A DNA stretch of 64,000 bases. It comes from Riptortus pedestris. Lineage: Eukaryota; Arthropoda; Insecta; Hemiptera; Alydidae. Shown here one piece after another: positions 21,533 through 33,373 of this stretch (the first letter of the stretch is position 1; each line of letters opens with the position of its first letter). The notes beneath the pieces were generated by a model. The model was not told where the DNA came from, searched no databases, and saw only the letters and a list, made by a program, of their open reading frames with translations. The position numbers were made by a program, and so were the translations under genes. The DNA lies in assembly GCA_019009955.1 (NCBI GenBank), contig CM032228.1:9342001-9406000 (forward strand). Direction: 5' to 3'.

Positions 21533-22163
21533 TAGCAGCATAGTCTAATTATATAGAAGAAACTTGGTCGGGTAGTGGTGGCAGAATGACCAGAATATGC
21601 TGGACAAGAGGCATGGCTGCTGGTCAAAGCAAAGGGTCAAAAATAGAGATGGGGCACTGCCCCTAAAAGGCATGTAGTGACTGTTGGTTATCATCCTTTT
21701 GTTGTTAGTTGGGTAATAAAATAGTAGGTCAGCGACTGAATTAAAAACCACAACACTGGTATTTAATAGTCGTGAAACCAGAAAAGGCATGTGTCCACCT
21801 AGTCGAAAGGGTTAAAAGCATAAAAATGCTGATACGGGGTAATATTTTGATGGGATTTCGTATTATGAAAATGGGCCCACACTCCGTTACATTGGAACCA
21901 TAAATATCACAACATGGTTTATATATTTGGCCGGGGCCTTCTCGAACTAGAGATTAGAGTCGTAAAGAGATCTGTTCAAGCTGCCCTAATCGGTTTAGGT
22001 CCCGAATTCTGGCGAATAATCCCTTCCTCAACGCCCACACACTTTACTATCGAATAAATTTTCAGCCGCGATCACTAACCGCGCTCTCTCACATGTCTGG
22101 ATTTTTCCCAAAGGTTTGATACACCATCAGGCTACCATATTTCCAATCCTTTCCCATTAAAAG
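21533..22163. other. Unique sequence, no gene recognised
   Basis: A minus-strand open frame at 21545-21790 (81 codons) has no recognisable motif. No paired splice signals or known repeats were found. Confidence 0.4.
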
Positions 22164-22935
22164 TCCGTCACGCAGGGGCTGCGCAAACTAAGCAGATTTC
22201 CCATGTGACATTTAGTAATAGATAAATTTACATACTGCTAACACAACACCACCGTGAATATTAAGTGAATAAATACAAACGGAAATAAGAAATGTTTCAT
22301 CCAATTTCAATAACCTACCAACAGGAAGCGTTAGAAATGTAAACACACAGGTCTGCCCGCCCCACACCGGAAAGGAAAACAATTACTGAATCAGAATATA
22401 ACATATTAATTTTATTGAGAACTATTTACTATGTCTAGTACTGTAATTAATAATGAGTCAGAATAATTGTTATCTCAATCAATCAAATTTTAGTAATCCA
22501 AGACCTTAAGACGGGGAGGTGTCACCAAGACATATTTGCATGTATCTCGTATAATAAAGTTTTCTTGAATACAATAGTTGATGTTTAAGCCTTGAATAAT
22601 TTAGTTAATTATACAATAGAGTATTGTTTATGTAACATGAGTAGAAGTGGCGGTTTGCAGAAGGCTGAAAACTGCAAAATGCAAATATCTCGGTTAATAT
22701 TCAAGATAGTGAATAAATGTATATAACAATAGCTATAGTATATTGGATTTGCAAAAAGATTGGTTCTAGTTATTTTCCAATCCGACGTATAGTAACGGAG
22801 ATATTTCGAATTTTAGAAAATCCCCCACTAAATTTCAGCCGTTAACAAACTTGATCTTTGGTTTTACATAAACCGACAAAATATCGAGTTTCATAACGAT
22901 TAAACAATAATTGCGACCGCAAGAGCGGTAACAGG

Positions 22936-22998
<63 letters not shown>

Positions 22999-23095
22999 TT
23001 GAACAGACCTCATTTTCGTCATACCTGGGGTATGATCGATGGACATTTGAAGATAAATTTCGAAAATCGCGTCATGAGTATGACCTTAAAAGCCA
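22164..23095 (+). mobile_element. HINE-like copy J (long core, 3' truncated)
   Basis: Perfect 5' end and complete long core. (TA)n is at 22940-22995. The copy breaks off after GTCATGAGTATGACCTTAAA, so the terminal hairpin and CTAA are missing. Confidence 0.85.
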
Positions 23096-23324
23096 TTGCA
23101 TGAACGAAGGTATTCAAATTTCTTTATTATTATATTGTATTTTTAAATACTTTGATTAACATAAGTTACAAATACAAAATACTTTCAAGTATCTGAATTG
23201 ATTAAGCCCCAGCTTCCATTTATTTAGAGAAATTGAATGAAATATTTTATAAATATAGATAGTAAGTAACACAGTCAAAAGTTCTAATGATGCTTACTAC
23301 AGACAGTGTACCTATCATCTAGAG

Positions 23325-23835
23325 CAGGTATAGGCAACCTTTGACATGTCATGGGCCAAACTTTAGTGTGCAAATACGTAAGCGGGCCGCTTTTAAAAGT
23401 AGTACATTTTAAAATAGCGTTCATAATTTTTAACGATAGATATCAGACATGAAATTATAATACAATTTTAAAATAACAAAAGAAATGAAAAAAAAAATAG
23501 GTACAACATTATAATTAAATCGTGAAAATTTGGAATTATTACAAACAACGAAAGTTAAATAGCGACACCGAAATCAATAAGCTTGAGTTTGGGAAACTAA
23601 TCCCGTAAAGAATTTTCCAAATTATCGCCAGTCAGCTCTGAACGGTGTTTTGATTTATTATTCTTTCATCAATGAAAAGAACTGTTCGTATTTATAAGTA
23701 TTGCCTAACGCACAAATCTCTCCTCATCTTCTGCATTTGTAGTAAGAAGTGTAATATTTTTGTTTGATTGGGTTTTTCAAAATGTCTCGCGGGTCGGATA
23801 AAACCTTACCGCGGGCCGGGGGTTGAACACATATG
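23325..23835 (+). mobile_element. hAT-like non-autonomous element
   Basis: The left end is CAGGTATAGGCAACCTTTGA; the right end on the complementary strand starts CATATGTGTTCAACC. Both resemble hAT termini of the CAGGGGTNNNCAACC type. The flanks ATCTAGAG (23317-23324) and ATCTAGAC (23836-23843) match at 7 of 8 positions, as expected for the 8-bp target duplication of hAT elements. Inside, GGGCCAAACTTTAG and GCGGGCCGCTTTTAAAAG are shared with 8836-8986. No transposase frame is present. Confidence 0.65.
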
Positions 23836-24329
23836 ATCTAGACTAAAAAAGTCCGTCACGCAGGGGCTGCGTAAACTAAGCAGATTTCCCACGTGAAGTT
23901 TTACAATAGAGAAATCTGCCCAATAACAAGTGTAGTAAGTAGTAAGGGATCACTAAACTTATACACGAGGGACGAATAGTTACGAAAACGGCCGTCAGAG
24001 CTCTCTTCGGAAATTACCAAACAGCTCACTCCTGCCGACCAATGCAGAATACAAATGCAAATATCTCGGTTAATATTTTTTAAGATACAGAATAAATGTA
24101 TAGAACAATATTTATAGTAAATTTAATTTGCAATACGATTAATTCTATACAATTTTTCTATCCGACGCATAATAACGGAGATATTTTGAGTTTTCCGAAA
24201 ATCCCCCCTTCTAAACCCACCCCCTCCCACTGGTCCGATTTCAGCCATTAACGAACTTGATCTTCCTTTTTACATAAAACGATTAAATTCCAAGTTTGGT
24301 AACGATAAAAACAAAAATTGCGACCGCTA

Positions 24330-25972
24330 CACACTGGAGCGAGTGATAGGGTAAGCCGGACATTCATTAATATCTCCGTTTCTACTGGTCCTAGAATATT
24401 GATTCTGGTGTCATTTTAAAGCACATCCAATACTCTATTGAACTACCTCAGCAGCAATTTTTTAAGCAACTTTGCCAGATGCGATATAACGGTAGGATGA
24501 GTTTTAAATGTGTACATACAGATTATGTATCGCTTACTAAGTAGAGAATTGTGATTTGTAGACACATAATATCAACATATGTGTTATAAATTTTTATTTT
24601 TTAATAAATTGAAGTTCACAAAAGCAATACTAAAATTGTAAACAAAAATAATTTAAAATTTAATTTAATATTGAGAATTTGTAAGCTGGAAGAATATCTA
24701 ACATTTCTAAAATTTCAAATGTTTTTTATTTTTCAATTAGAAGTTCTTTTACTTCCGAATATATTTTTTCTAAGCGATCGCTATCGTTGTTAAGTGTTGG
24801 CCTTAAATGGTCTGAACTAATTAACAAATTATTCAGGATATCTCTGTTGGTAGCCGTCCTTGAAAATTTTCTTGAAAAAGATTCTCTGTATGCGCGGAAG
24901 TATTTATGGTTAGCCTCCTGAGCATCTTCTGAGAGCATACCAATTGGTACAATAGCGTGTTTGACTATTTCCGGGCCATGTATTAACAGTTTGTGAACTG
25001 TTACTGGCATGTAATACCATCCATACAAATCCACAAACATCTCAGCTGTTTCTCTAACAGTAAACTTTTCAAACTTTTCAGTAATGATCAAAGCGTTGGA
25101 CGATATTGCTTGCAAAATAATAGAAAACTGTTTAATTAAATTTACATCTATTCCTGTGATTGACCCCGAAATGTGAGGAAACGCGAAAAACTTACGCGCC
25201 GTGTTTCCGTCATTAGATGTACCCAATCCTTGGTTCAATTGGTCAACGATTAATCCCATTTTTTCCCTAAAATCTCTAATGATTTTCGTTTTTCTTTGTT
25301 GGAGAAGTTCTATATGAACTTGGGACCGAACACTCCACGATTTGAAATCTAATCTATATGCAATGTGGAGAAGGCATTCAAAGCTCCTTATCCAGCAATG
25401 AAGAGTAGATAGTCCAAAACGAAAAAGGACCGTAAAAATATTTAGACAAGAAAACACGTATATAACTATTTTATCGAACGTGAATGGCTGCGTCAATTGC
25501 GTAGAGGAGGAAGCATTTTACACCGTACGTAGTTGGGAAAGGTCCGCGGGAGGTCTTCCGCACCAAAATAAACGAACAAAAACATGCCAAGTGGTATTTT
25601 TTCAAGCAAATACAAGCGATTTGCGAATTCAAGAATAGGCAAGTTTGGTCAAGATCTGTGGACGTTGTAAATAATACAATATAATCATAAAAGCATTCCA
25701 ATTGGTTTTTTTTCAAGCAAATACAAGCGATTTGCGAATTCAATTAAATAAAATTATTTTCAGCTCGATGTAAAAAAAAAAAATTGGAAAAAATAAAAAT
25801 TTATCAATTATAACCAGGCATTATGGAAAAACCATTGCAATAATATGGCTAAAAATCAATCTGCTCAATTGAAAAGGGTTTATGTGGTACTAACAATACA
25901 ATCAAAATCCCAAATTAAAACTTTTATTTTTTCCCCCAATGTCCAACATTAATGAAGGATCGCTCCAGTGTG
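24330..25972 (-). mobile_element. Transib-like DNA transposon, internally deleted
   Basis: The 1643-bp element has 13-bp perfect terminal inverted repeats CACACTGGAGCGA and a 5-bp target duplication CGCTA (24325-24329 and 25973-25977). The empty site GACCGCTAGAGCG is known from many HINE-like copies. A 5-bp duplication and CACA-start termini are Transib hallmarks, and the encoded protein is RAG1-like (next entry). An internal 50-bp direct repeat (25583-25632 and 25694-25743, sharing TTCAAGCAAATACAAGCGAT) and the missing N-terminal half show internal rearrangement. Confidence 0.8.
24726..25496 (-). pseudogene. C-terminal part of a Transib-family transposase
   Basis: A 256-codon frame whose recognisable part begins near residue 30 (LHCWIRSFECLLHIAY) and runs to the stop. 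Blocks that align by eye with the RAG1/Transib core are, in order: LHC at the position of the RAG1 LHCD block; GNTARKFF, like GNFARKLM of RAG1; VHKLLIHGPEIV, like FHKTLAHVPEII; and LSEDAQEANHKYFRAYR, like the SEGNESGNKLFRRFR block that holds the third catalytic acidic residue in RAG1. The part encoding the first catalytic aspartate is missing, and the residue after LHC is Trp rather than Asp, so activity is unlikely. The first 30 codons are probably not native protein. Similar proteins are multicopy in insect genomes. Confidence 0.75.
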
Positions 25973-26347
25973 CGCTAGAGCGTTAACAGACAAATATATA
26001 TATATATATATGATAATATATATATATATATATTATATATATATATGATATATATAAATTTTGACTGGACCTCATTTTCGTCATCTCCTGGGTAGGATCG
26101 ATGGACATTTGAAGAAATTTTTCGAAACTCACGTCATGAGTACGACCTCAATAGCTGATTTCCCTTAAGGGAAATCTGCTAAAAGAAGTCTAGTAAAATC
26201 ACAGCCGTGAAACGCTCTTCTAACTTGCTGTATTGTCAAGGAGATTATGACTTAAGAAAAAAAATATATAAAGCTCACTTTAAGGCTGTAACTTTTCCAA
26301 ACAAATCTTTTTTTTCGGGCATCAATCGTTTTAAACATACTTAAAAG

Positions 26348-26801
26348 TCCGTCACGCTGGGGGTGCGTAAACTAAGGAGATTTCCCACGTGAAGTTTTAC
26401 AATAGAGAAATCTGCCTAGTAATAACCTATTCTCACGAGGACGAATAGTTAGTGAAACGGCCACACTAGCGCTAGTGCGCTCGGCGGAAACTCCCGAACA
26501 TAGCGACCACACTCACAATACAAATCCAAATATCTCGGTTAATATTAAAGATACCGAAAAAATGTATAGAACAATATTTATAGTAAATTTAATTTGCAAT
26601 AAGATTTACTCTATACAATTTTTCGATCCGACGCATAATAACGGAAATATTTCCGGGAAAATCGCCCTCTAACACCCCCCCCCCCTCCCACTGGTCCGAT
26701 TTCAGCCATTAACGAACTTGATCTTTCTTTTTACATAAAACGATTAAATGCCGAGTTTGGTAACGATCAAATAAAAATTGTGACCGCTAGAGCGTTAACA
26801 G

Positions 26802-26839
<38 letters not shown>

Positions 26840-26961
26840 TTGAACGGACCTCATTTTCGTCATCTCCTGGGTAGAATCGATGGACATTTGAAGAAATTTT
26901 TCGAAACTCGCGTCATGAGTACGACCTCAATAGCTGATTTCCCTTAAGGGAAATCTGCTAA
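26348..26961 (+). mobile_element. HINE-like copy L (short core)
   Basis: Both ends are present (TCCGTCACGCTGGGGGTGCG; hairpin plus CTGCTAA). The slot at 26808-26833 is a short (TA)n. The core contains the AGCGCTAGTGCGCTCGGCGG variant found also in copies M and Q. Confidence 0.9.
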
Positions 26962-28030
26962 TACTTAAAAAAATAAAGGTCAGATTTGGCTTGATGTTAG
27001 TTTGGGTTCCAATGACAAAGTTGGGCCATTTGAAAATGTTGAAAGAATGAAACATTTTTTTTTTTAAATCTTATTAACTTCTGTTGTATGTCTTCATATT
27101 CTTTGTAAGTACTTGTTGTGATCATTCATTTACATATATTCTTCATAGTTTAGTGGCAAGGGTACCAATAAAACCTCCCTCCTTTTCATAAAGACATTTT
27201 CAAAGATCGTACCACATGTTTCATGACTTACATACCACTGCTTCAGTAGCAATTCCTTTCCAACAAATAATATAATTAATTTATAAATTCCCAATTATAA
27301 TTTTTTGCTACATTAGCATATTTATATGTATTATGTAAAATATCTCATTTTTATTTTCAGATGGTGGTGAGGGTGATGAATCAGGTTCATCAGAAATAAT
27401 TTGTTTGTAGTCCCTCACAATTTATTTAAATAAATGATGAGGAGCCACAAACAAAGTGTTTCTGATTAACCTTAAGTAAAATAATATATTAACTATATTT
27501 AATTTAATATTGTTCACTTACAATTATGAAATGCTCGTTCCCACTTATATTCGTTGAAAAGACCTTTCCACACTGGGGAAATCGTTGAAAATGGGATTCT
27601 CATCATTTTCCCTTCAACTAGGATTGAATTGAGGTCACATTTCGACTATTTGAAAATTAAGTTATTTCGCTGGCTTTGAAAGAAAATACAAAATCTTAAA
27701 AAAATGCTAATGATATCCCCGAGGGAGGGGTGAATGCAATCTCATTTGAACATATGAATAGATTAGCTAATTATTGCAGGAGAACACGAAGCATAATTAC
27801 AAATAATGGCAGAAGTTCAATCGTTGATTTAAACGGTTTAAATTTGAAATTTCAATTTACTAATTTAGTTCTTAATTCGAATTTCTAATGATCTAAAGAC
27901 AGAGAAGAATATAATATCGATTCCATTGGACATACTCGTAGAGTAACTTGAAACACGAAAAAAAATATCTTCGCCAAATTTAAAAACAACAAAACTACAC
28001 TTTATTATTATTATGTATTAACGTCTACTT
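26962..28030. other. AT-rich region containing one candidate terminal exon
   Basis: Apart from the exon at 27361, no gene or repeat is recognised. The run TTTTTTTTTT near 27056 is simple sequence. Confidence 0.4.
27361..27434 (+). CDS. Candidate terminal coding exon with polyadenylation signal
   Basis: TTTTTATTTTCAG at 27348-27360 is a strong splice acceptor. If the incoming codon needs two bases, the exon encodes GGEGDESGSSEIICL and stops at TAG (27408-27410). This acidic, Gly/Ser-rich tail is typical of real C-termini rather than AT-rich noise. AATAAA follows at 27429-27434 with a GT-rich stretch downstream. In phase 0 it would read MVVRVMNQVHQK-stop instead. The gene is unidentified and no upstream exon is evident. 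Confidence 0.35.
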
Positions 28031-28165
28031 TTAGGAGATTTCCCTTAAGGGAAATCAGCTATTGAGGTCGTACTCATGACGCGAGTTTCGAAAAATTTCT
28101 TCAAATGTCCATCGATCCTACCCAGGAGATGACGAAAATGAGGTCCGTTCAAAATTATATATATA

Positions 28166-28233
<68 letters not shown>

Positions 28234-28693
28234 CCTGTTAACGCTCTAGCGGTTGCAATTGTTGTTTGACGTTTACCAAACTCGGAATTTAATCGTTTTA
28301 TGTAAAAAGGAAGATCAAGTTCGTTAATGGCTAAAATCGGACCAGTGGGAGGGGGGGGGTTTAGAGGGGGAGATTTTCGAAAATTCGAAATATCTCCGTT
28401 ACCATACGTCGGATCAAAAAATTGTATAGAACCAATCTTATTGGAAATTAAATTTACTATAAATATTGTTCTATACATTTATTCTGTATCTTTAATATTA
28501 ACCGAGATATTTGTATTTGTATTGTGAGTGTGGTCGGCTATGTTCGGGAGTTTCCGCCGAACGCACTAGCGCTAGTGTGGCCGTTTCACTAACTATTCGT
28601 CCTCGTGAGAATAGGTTATTACTAGAAAGATTTCTCTATTGTAAAACTTCACATGGGAAATCTGCTTAGTTTACGCAGCCCCTGCGTGACGGA
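28031..28693 (-). mobile_element. HINE-like copy M (short core)
   Basis: Intact at both ends except one hairpin substitution (TTAGGAGATTTCCC). A long (TA)n lies at 28160-28230. The core has the GCGCTAGTGTGGCCG variant. Confidence 0.9.
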
Positions 28694-29485
28694 CTTTTTT
28701 CTACTATCGTAAAAAAAATCACACTAGAGTTTTTTTGTTTTTTTTATACAATCTGCAAATCCCCCTACTTTCTTATAAAGTGAGATATATAGTTTTTAGT
28801 CAGCACGTTATTAATAAACGTATATAAAGAAAGTATTTTCTAATTCTGTATTTTAATCTGTTTCCTCAATCAGGAAGTAAAGTATTAGGATTCCAGAGTA
28901 AAATAAGAAATTTCACTTCATAAGATACAGCAAACAACTTTTATCTCTTCATCTGACTAAAATATTATATTAGGAGAATCTCTTCACCGGCTGATAAAGC
29001 CCCTTGATATGTAAAATATTGATATTATCAAGGATTAAAAGAATTTACCTTACCTCACGCTTTACTGCTACGTTGTTGTTATAAAGTGTTGTCTGCTCAC
29101 CATAACTTCGGCGTAGAGCCTGGCTACGAGAGATAAAAGATCGTTATGAAAATATCACTGTTAAAATTAGCGGTGAGAATTCAAAGGTCGTGGCCGAGAG
29201 GGGTTGCAAAAGAGCCGGCGAAGCACGACAAACCTTTCCCTCACCTGTCCACCATCTTACTATTACAACAGCTTAATAAAATACCACACGTAACAAATAG
29301 CTGGGGAATAACATATTCAGCTTCTAAACTATACTATACTAGCTATCGCCCCTTGCAACAACACAGCAACACGGCCGTCGTTTTAGTGACTACAAATATC
29401 GTTTATCACAAGGTGGTCCTGCTGAAATTCCTAATCAATGGGGCCCCATTATGACAAAATGCATACCTGAGAAAATTATTAGTAT
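28694..29485. other. Unique sequence, no gene recognised
   Basis: An open frame at 29146-29454 (102 codons, plus strand) has no motif I can place. On the minus strand TCTCTCGTAG and ATG/GTGAGC lie 23 bp apart near 29102-29126, too little to call an exon. Confidence 0.35.
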
Positions 29486-29614
29486 TCAACAGATTTCACT
29501 TAAGGGAAATCAGCTTTTGAGGTCGTACTCATGACGCGATTTTCGAAAATTTTCGTCAAATGTACATCGATCCTACCCGACGACACACGGAGATGACGAA
29601 CATAAGGTCCGTCC

Positions 29615-29677
<63 letters not shown>

Positions 29678-30470
29678 TGTGTGTGTGTGTGTGTTACCGC
29701 TCTAGCGACCGCAATTCTTGTTTGATCGTTATCAAACTCGATATTTAGTCCTTTTATGCCAAAAGAAATATCAAGTTCGTTAACGGCTGAAATGGGTCCA
29801 TGGAGAGGGGGGGGGGGTTTAGAGAGGGTTGATTTGTAAATTCGAAATATCTCTGTTACTGTAAGTCGATTCGAAAAAGTGCATAAAATGAATCTTATTG
29901 CTAATTAAACTTACTATTAATATTGTTATATACATTTATTCTCTATCTTGAATATTAACCGAGATATTTGCATTTTTCAGTTTTCGGCCTATGTAAACCC
30001 CCACTTCTATTCGTGTTACATAAACAATACTCTGTTATATAACAAACCACATTATTCGAAGCTTAAATACCAAATATTGTTTTCCAGAGACCTTTATTAT
30101 ACGAGATAGATGCAAATATGTTCTTGTGATCCCACCTCCGACTTAATTTCTTGGACTACTAAAATTTGATTGATTGAGATAATGATCATACTGATTTATT
30201 ATAAATTACAGGTATACCACATAGTTATCAATAAAATGAATATGTCGTATTCTGGTATGTTTCAGTAATTGGTTTTCTTTCCGCTGAGCCGTTGGCAGAC
30301 CTGCTTGTTTACATTTGAGACGCTTCCCGCCGGCATGGGAAAGATTTCTTATTACCGTTTGTATTTATTAACTTAATATTCACGGTGGTGTTGTGTTGGT
30401 AGTATGTAGATTTATCTATTAATCTTCACGAGGGAAATCTGCTTAGTTTACGCAGCCCCTGCGTGACGGA
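29486..30470 (-). mobile_element. HINE-like copy N (long core)
   Basis: The 3' hairpin is slightly altered (CAACAGATTTCACTTAAGGG) and the 5' GTGACGGA is intact. The slot contains (TA)n then (GT)n (29622-29693). The core includes a G10 run near 29807. Confidence 0.85.
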
Positions 30471-30479
30471 CTTTATCAA

Positions 30480-30718
30480 TCAATATAGGTAGGAATAGTA
30501 GGGTCTAACTGAAGACCGAAAACAAATACTGTAAAAAACATTCCGTATGAAAATGTATTAAAGTAAGCAATCCGAATCATAATAAATGATGTACACATAA
30601 TTAACCATTTGAATTCTTCTTCCCTCCCACCGGTCTGTCGGTTTTCATGAAAATCGAGTAGAATAAAAGTTCCTCACGCAGATGCTGCCTAAACTAGGCA
30701 GACTTCCCACGTGCTGGA
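30480..30718 (+). repeat. Eroded HINE-like sequences (old generation)
   Basis: GGGTCTAACTGAAGACCGAAAAC and AATCCGAATCATAATAAATG resemble degraded core motifs. A separate 5'-end fragment (CTCACGCAGATGCTGCC, AGGCAGACTTCCCACGTG) lies at 30674-30718. Confidence 0.45.
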
Positions 30719-30794
30719 AAGACACGCTAATATCCTCTCATATTCTGTACTCCACGCCTCCCGTAGTAAAAAACCTCCGTGTCACCATTATCTT

Positions 30795-30925
30795 TTAGCA
30801 GATTTCCCTTAAGGGAAATCAGCTATTGAGGTTGTACTCATGACGGAATTTTCGACATTTTTCTTCAAATGTCCATCGATCCTACCTAGTAGATGACGAA
30901 AATGAGGTCCGTTCAAAACAGAAAA

Positions 30926-30977
<52 letters not shown>

Positions 30978-31528
30978 CTGTTACCGCTCTAGCGGTCGCA
31001 ATTTTGGTTTGATCCTTACCAAACTTCATATTTAAGCGTTTTATGTAAAAAGAAAGATCAAGTTCGTTAACGGCTGAAATCGGACCAGTGGGAGGGGGGG
31101 TTTAGAGGGGAGGATTTTCGACAATTTGAAATATCTCCATTACTAAACGTCGGATCGAAAACTTGTACATAACCAATCTTATTGCAAATTAAATTTACTA
31201 TAAATATTGTTATATACATTTATTCTGTATCTTGAATATTAACCGAGATATTTGCATTTGTATTCTGCGTGTGGCTACCAGTAGGCTATGTTCGGAGATT
31301 CCGACGAGAGCTCTGGCGGCCGTTTCCATAACTATCGTCCCTCGTGAATAGGTTTAGAGGTTAGGTTAACTGTTTTTTGGGGCTAGAAAATACTGGGTTA
31401 TTACGCCCTAAATAATGTTTTTTAGGTTTAGAGGTTTCTTACTACTACAGTTGTTATTAGGCAGATTTCTCTATTGTAAAACTTCACGTGGAAAATCTGC
31501 TTAGTTTACGCAGCCCCTGCGTGTCGGA
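30795..31528 (-). mobile_element. HINE-like copy O (short core with 85-bp insertion)
   Basis: Both ends present; the 5' end has a substitution (GTGTCGGA). (TA)n at 30929-30974. It carries the same extra block (about 31350-31435) as copies C and CC. Confidence 0.9.
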
Positions 31529-32446
31529 ATTTTTTAAGATTTTTATCAACTCCTGATAGTTCACCTTACTTTATTTTACCAACGTTAGGGGTGGGAAAGT
31601 TTGAAATTTCTGCATGCAATTTTAGACAAATTAAACGGGTTGTGAGGTTAAAACTAACGTCAAATTTCGGCATTTACAAAACTCCATTTGGAAGGCAAGA
31701 GCCCTAAGAAAAATAATTTCAAGGCATTAAAGATCACAAGTAATGCCAAACTAATGATATTTACCAGAGAAAAAGATATCATCTATGTAAACTATAAAAC
31801 TGGCGTACTGCTGCAGTTAAGGTTATTTGCAAAGTATGGGACTCTATCGGATGTGCAAAGAGACCCATCAGCATATGATCTATAATACACAAGTTCCTCC
31901 GGCTTGAGGAGAAAACTGCCTAAGATAGACATGAGCAATAGGTGCCGGTTCTGATGACAGACTCAAGCCCTACAAGAAATATGTAGCCTAGAAAGTGAGT
32001 AAGGACGTCTACAGGACACTTGGCTAAGAAACCTGAGAGAAAAAATTCGACCAGTATTTTCCATGGTCGTCGAGGGAATGAAAAGGATAACCACAAAAGG
32101 AGACCGTTCCTACACGATGGAGTGGACCGCTAGAGATAGCTATTGACGAAATCACGTGCCGCCTCATATGAACCTCGTCATGACACGTTTCTTTCCAAAG
32201 GTCCTTACTCAAGGGTCAGCCACGAACATACACGAATGTCTTCACAAAGTCAATGAGGAGGCCCAGTCTTGCAAAAACCTTTGGGGCACCAAGCTTTTAC
32301 CCTCTGAATCAAATGTTCAAATGTGGCTGTATGCTTAGAAAAGAATTTAAGATAGTGATTTCAGTTTGCGAGATATAGTACGGGGTGGAATGCTGATGTC
32401 TGAATTATCATTGGTACGGAGGCATATGATTTTCATTTGAAGAAAG
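31529..32446. other. Unique or low-copy sequence; right part shared with 57.8 kb
   Basis: Two plus-strand open frames (31688-31885 and 32156-32338) show no recognisable motif. From about 32317 the sequence (GGCTGTATG, TTAGAAAAGAATTTAAGATA, TCAGTTTGCGAGATATAGTA) is shared with 57862-58470, where a minisatellite has expanded in the middle. Both loci run into a HINE-like copy at the same point. Confidence 0.5.
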
Positions 32447-32696
32447 TCCGTCACGTAGGGGCTCCGTAAACTAAGCAGATTCCCTACGTGAAGTTTTACT
32501 ATAGAGAAATATGCATACTGGTAACACTTAACACAGCCGTGAGTAAATACAAACGAGAAATCTTTCAGTTAATTTTAATAAACTCCCAACGGAAACGGCT
32601 TCTGAGTTGTAAACAAATAGCTCTGCCAACCACTCAGAGCTGTACAGATAGACAGACAGATTCTTCATAGGAAAGAAAAACAATTACTGATATATA
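32447..32696 (+). mobile_element. HINE-like copy P (long core, 5' part only)
   Basis: The 5' end TCCGTCACGTAGGGGCTCCG is shared in variant form with the copy at 58471. The copy stops at ATTACTGATATATATATA, where an RTE-like repeat begins. No HINE-like 3' end follows that repeat. Confidence 0.8.
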
Positions 32697-33310
32697 TATA
32701 TACTAACGGACCCAACAGAAGTTGCCCTGCATGATATTCCAAGCAATTAGGATATTAAATTTAATAATATTACTTTTAAAACAAAAGCTACTTTTAATAA
32801 CACAGAAAACAACTTTTTTTATGTGCACGTTTACCTAAAAACAAATAGAAAATGAAATATATCAAATTTTTTATTCAGGCCTCCGTTATAACCCCCACTC
32901 CCGTTCGAACCAAAAAACTTGAATATACCTTATAATCAAGGAAAAATTAATGCTAATTTACACATAGAGTTTTTTTTTTAAGTTCGGTTCAGTCGTTAGT
33001 GCCCATTAATATTGTTGGCTCCCGCTTTTTTTTTGTGTATATCTTGTTATACGACAAAACTGAATATAACAAAAGTTACTCTAAATAACAAAATAAACAA
33101 CTTTTATTCTGTGCATATTTGCCGAGAAACCAATAGAAAATGAAAGATCACTATTTTTAATTTTAGACCTCCCTTAATACCCCGACTCCTGCTCCCTCTG
33201 CCGGGCTGATTTGTGAGTCTAAACCATCAAGGGCGTCAACCAAAAAAATCATTCAAATCGGTACAGCCATTTAAGAGGAGTTCAGTGACATACACTCGTG
33301 CAGTAGAAAT
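32697..33310 (+). mobile_element. RTE-like repeat next to (TA)n
   Basis: Starts ACTAACGGACCCAACAGAAG after a short TA run. It contains two TTTT-TATGTGCA/GGCCTCC units and ends with AAATCGGTACAGCCATTTAA and AGGAGTTCAGTGACATACAC before (TA)n at 33330-33371. It is the same family and same end-to-end layout as 3781-4650 in opposite orientation. Confidence 0.6.
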
Positions 33311-33327
33311 GTATATAATTTATATAA

Positions 33328-33373
<46 letters not shown>

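Larger units (their letters stand above)
23852..26182 (+). mobile_element. HINE-like copy K (short core) split by Transib-like element
   Basis: Perfect 5' TCCGTCACGCAGGGGCTGCG and intact 3' hairpin with CTGCTAA. The core is interrupted at the GACCGCTAGAGCG motif, which duplicates CGCTA on both sides of the 24330-25972 insertion. Without the insertion the copy is about 0.68 kb. It starts 16 bp after the end of the hAT-like element. Confidence 0.9.

Noticed and set aside
28167..28478. Open frame beginning MYRTIFIVNLI and similar frames in many places
   Set aside because: The same peptide recurs wherever the HINE-like core AATGTATAGAACAATATTTA occurs, in either strand and usually running into (TA)n. 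It is a by-product of the repeat.
29102..29126. 23-bp micro-exon on the minus strand
   Set aside because: Acceptor- and donor-like motifs are present but the segment is too short and has no other support.
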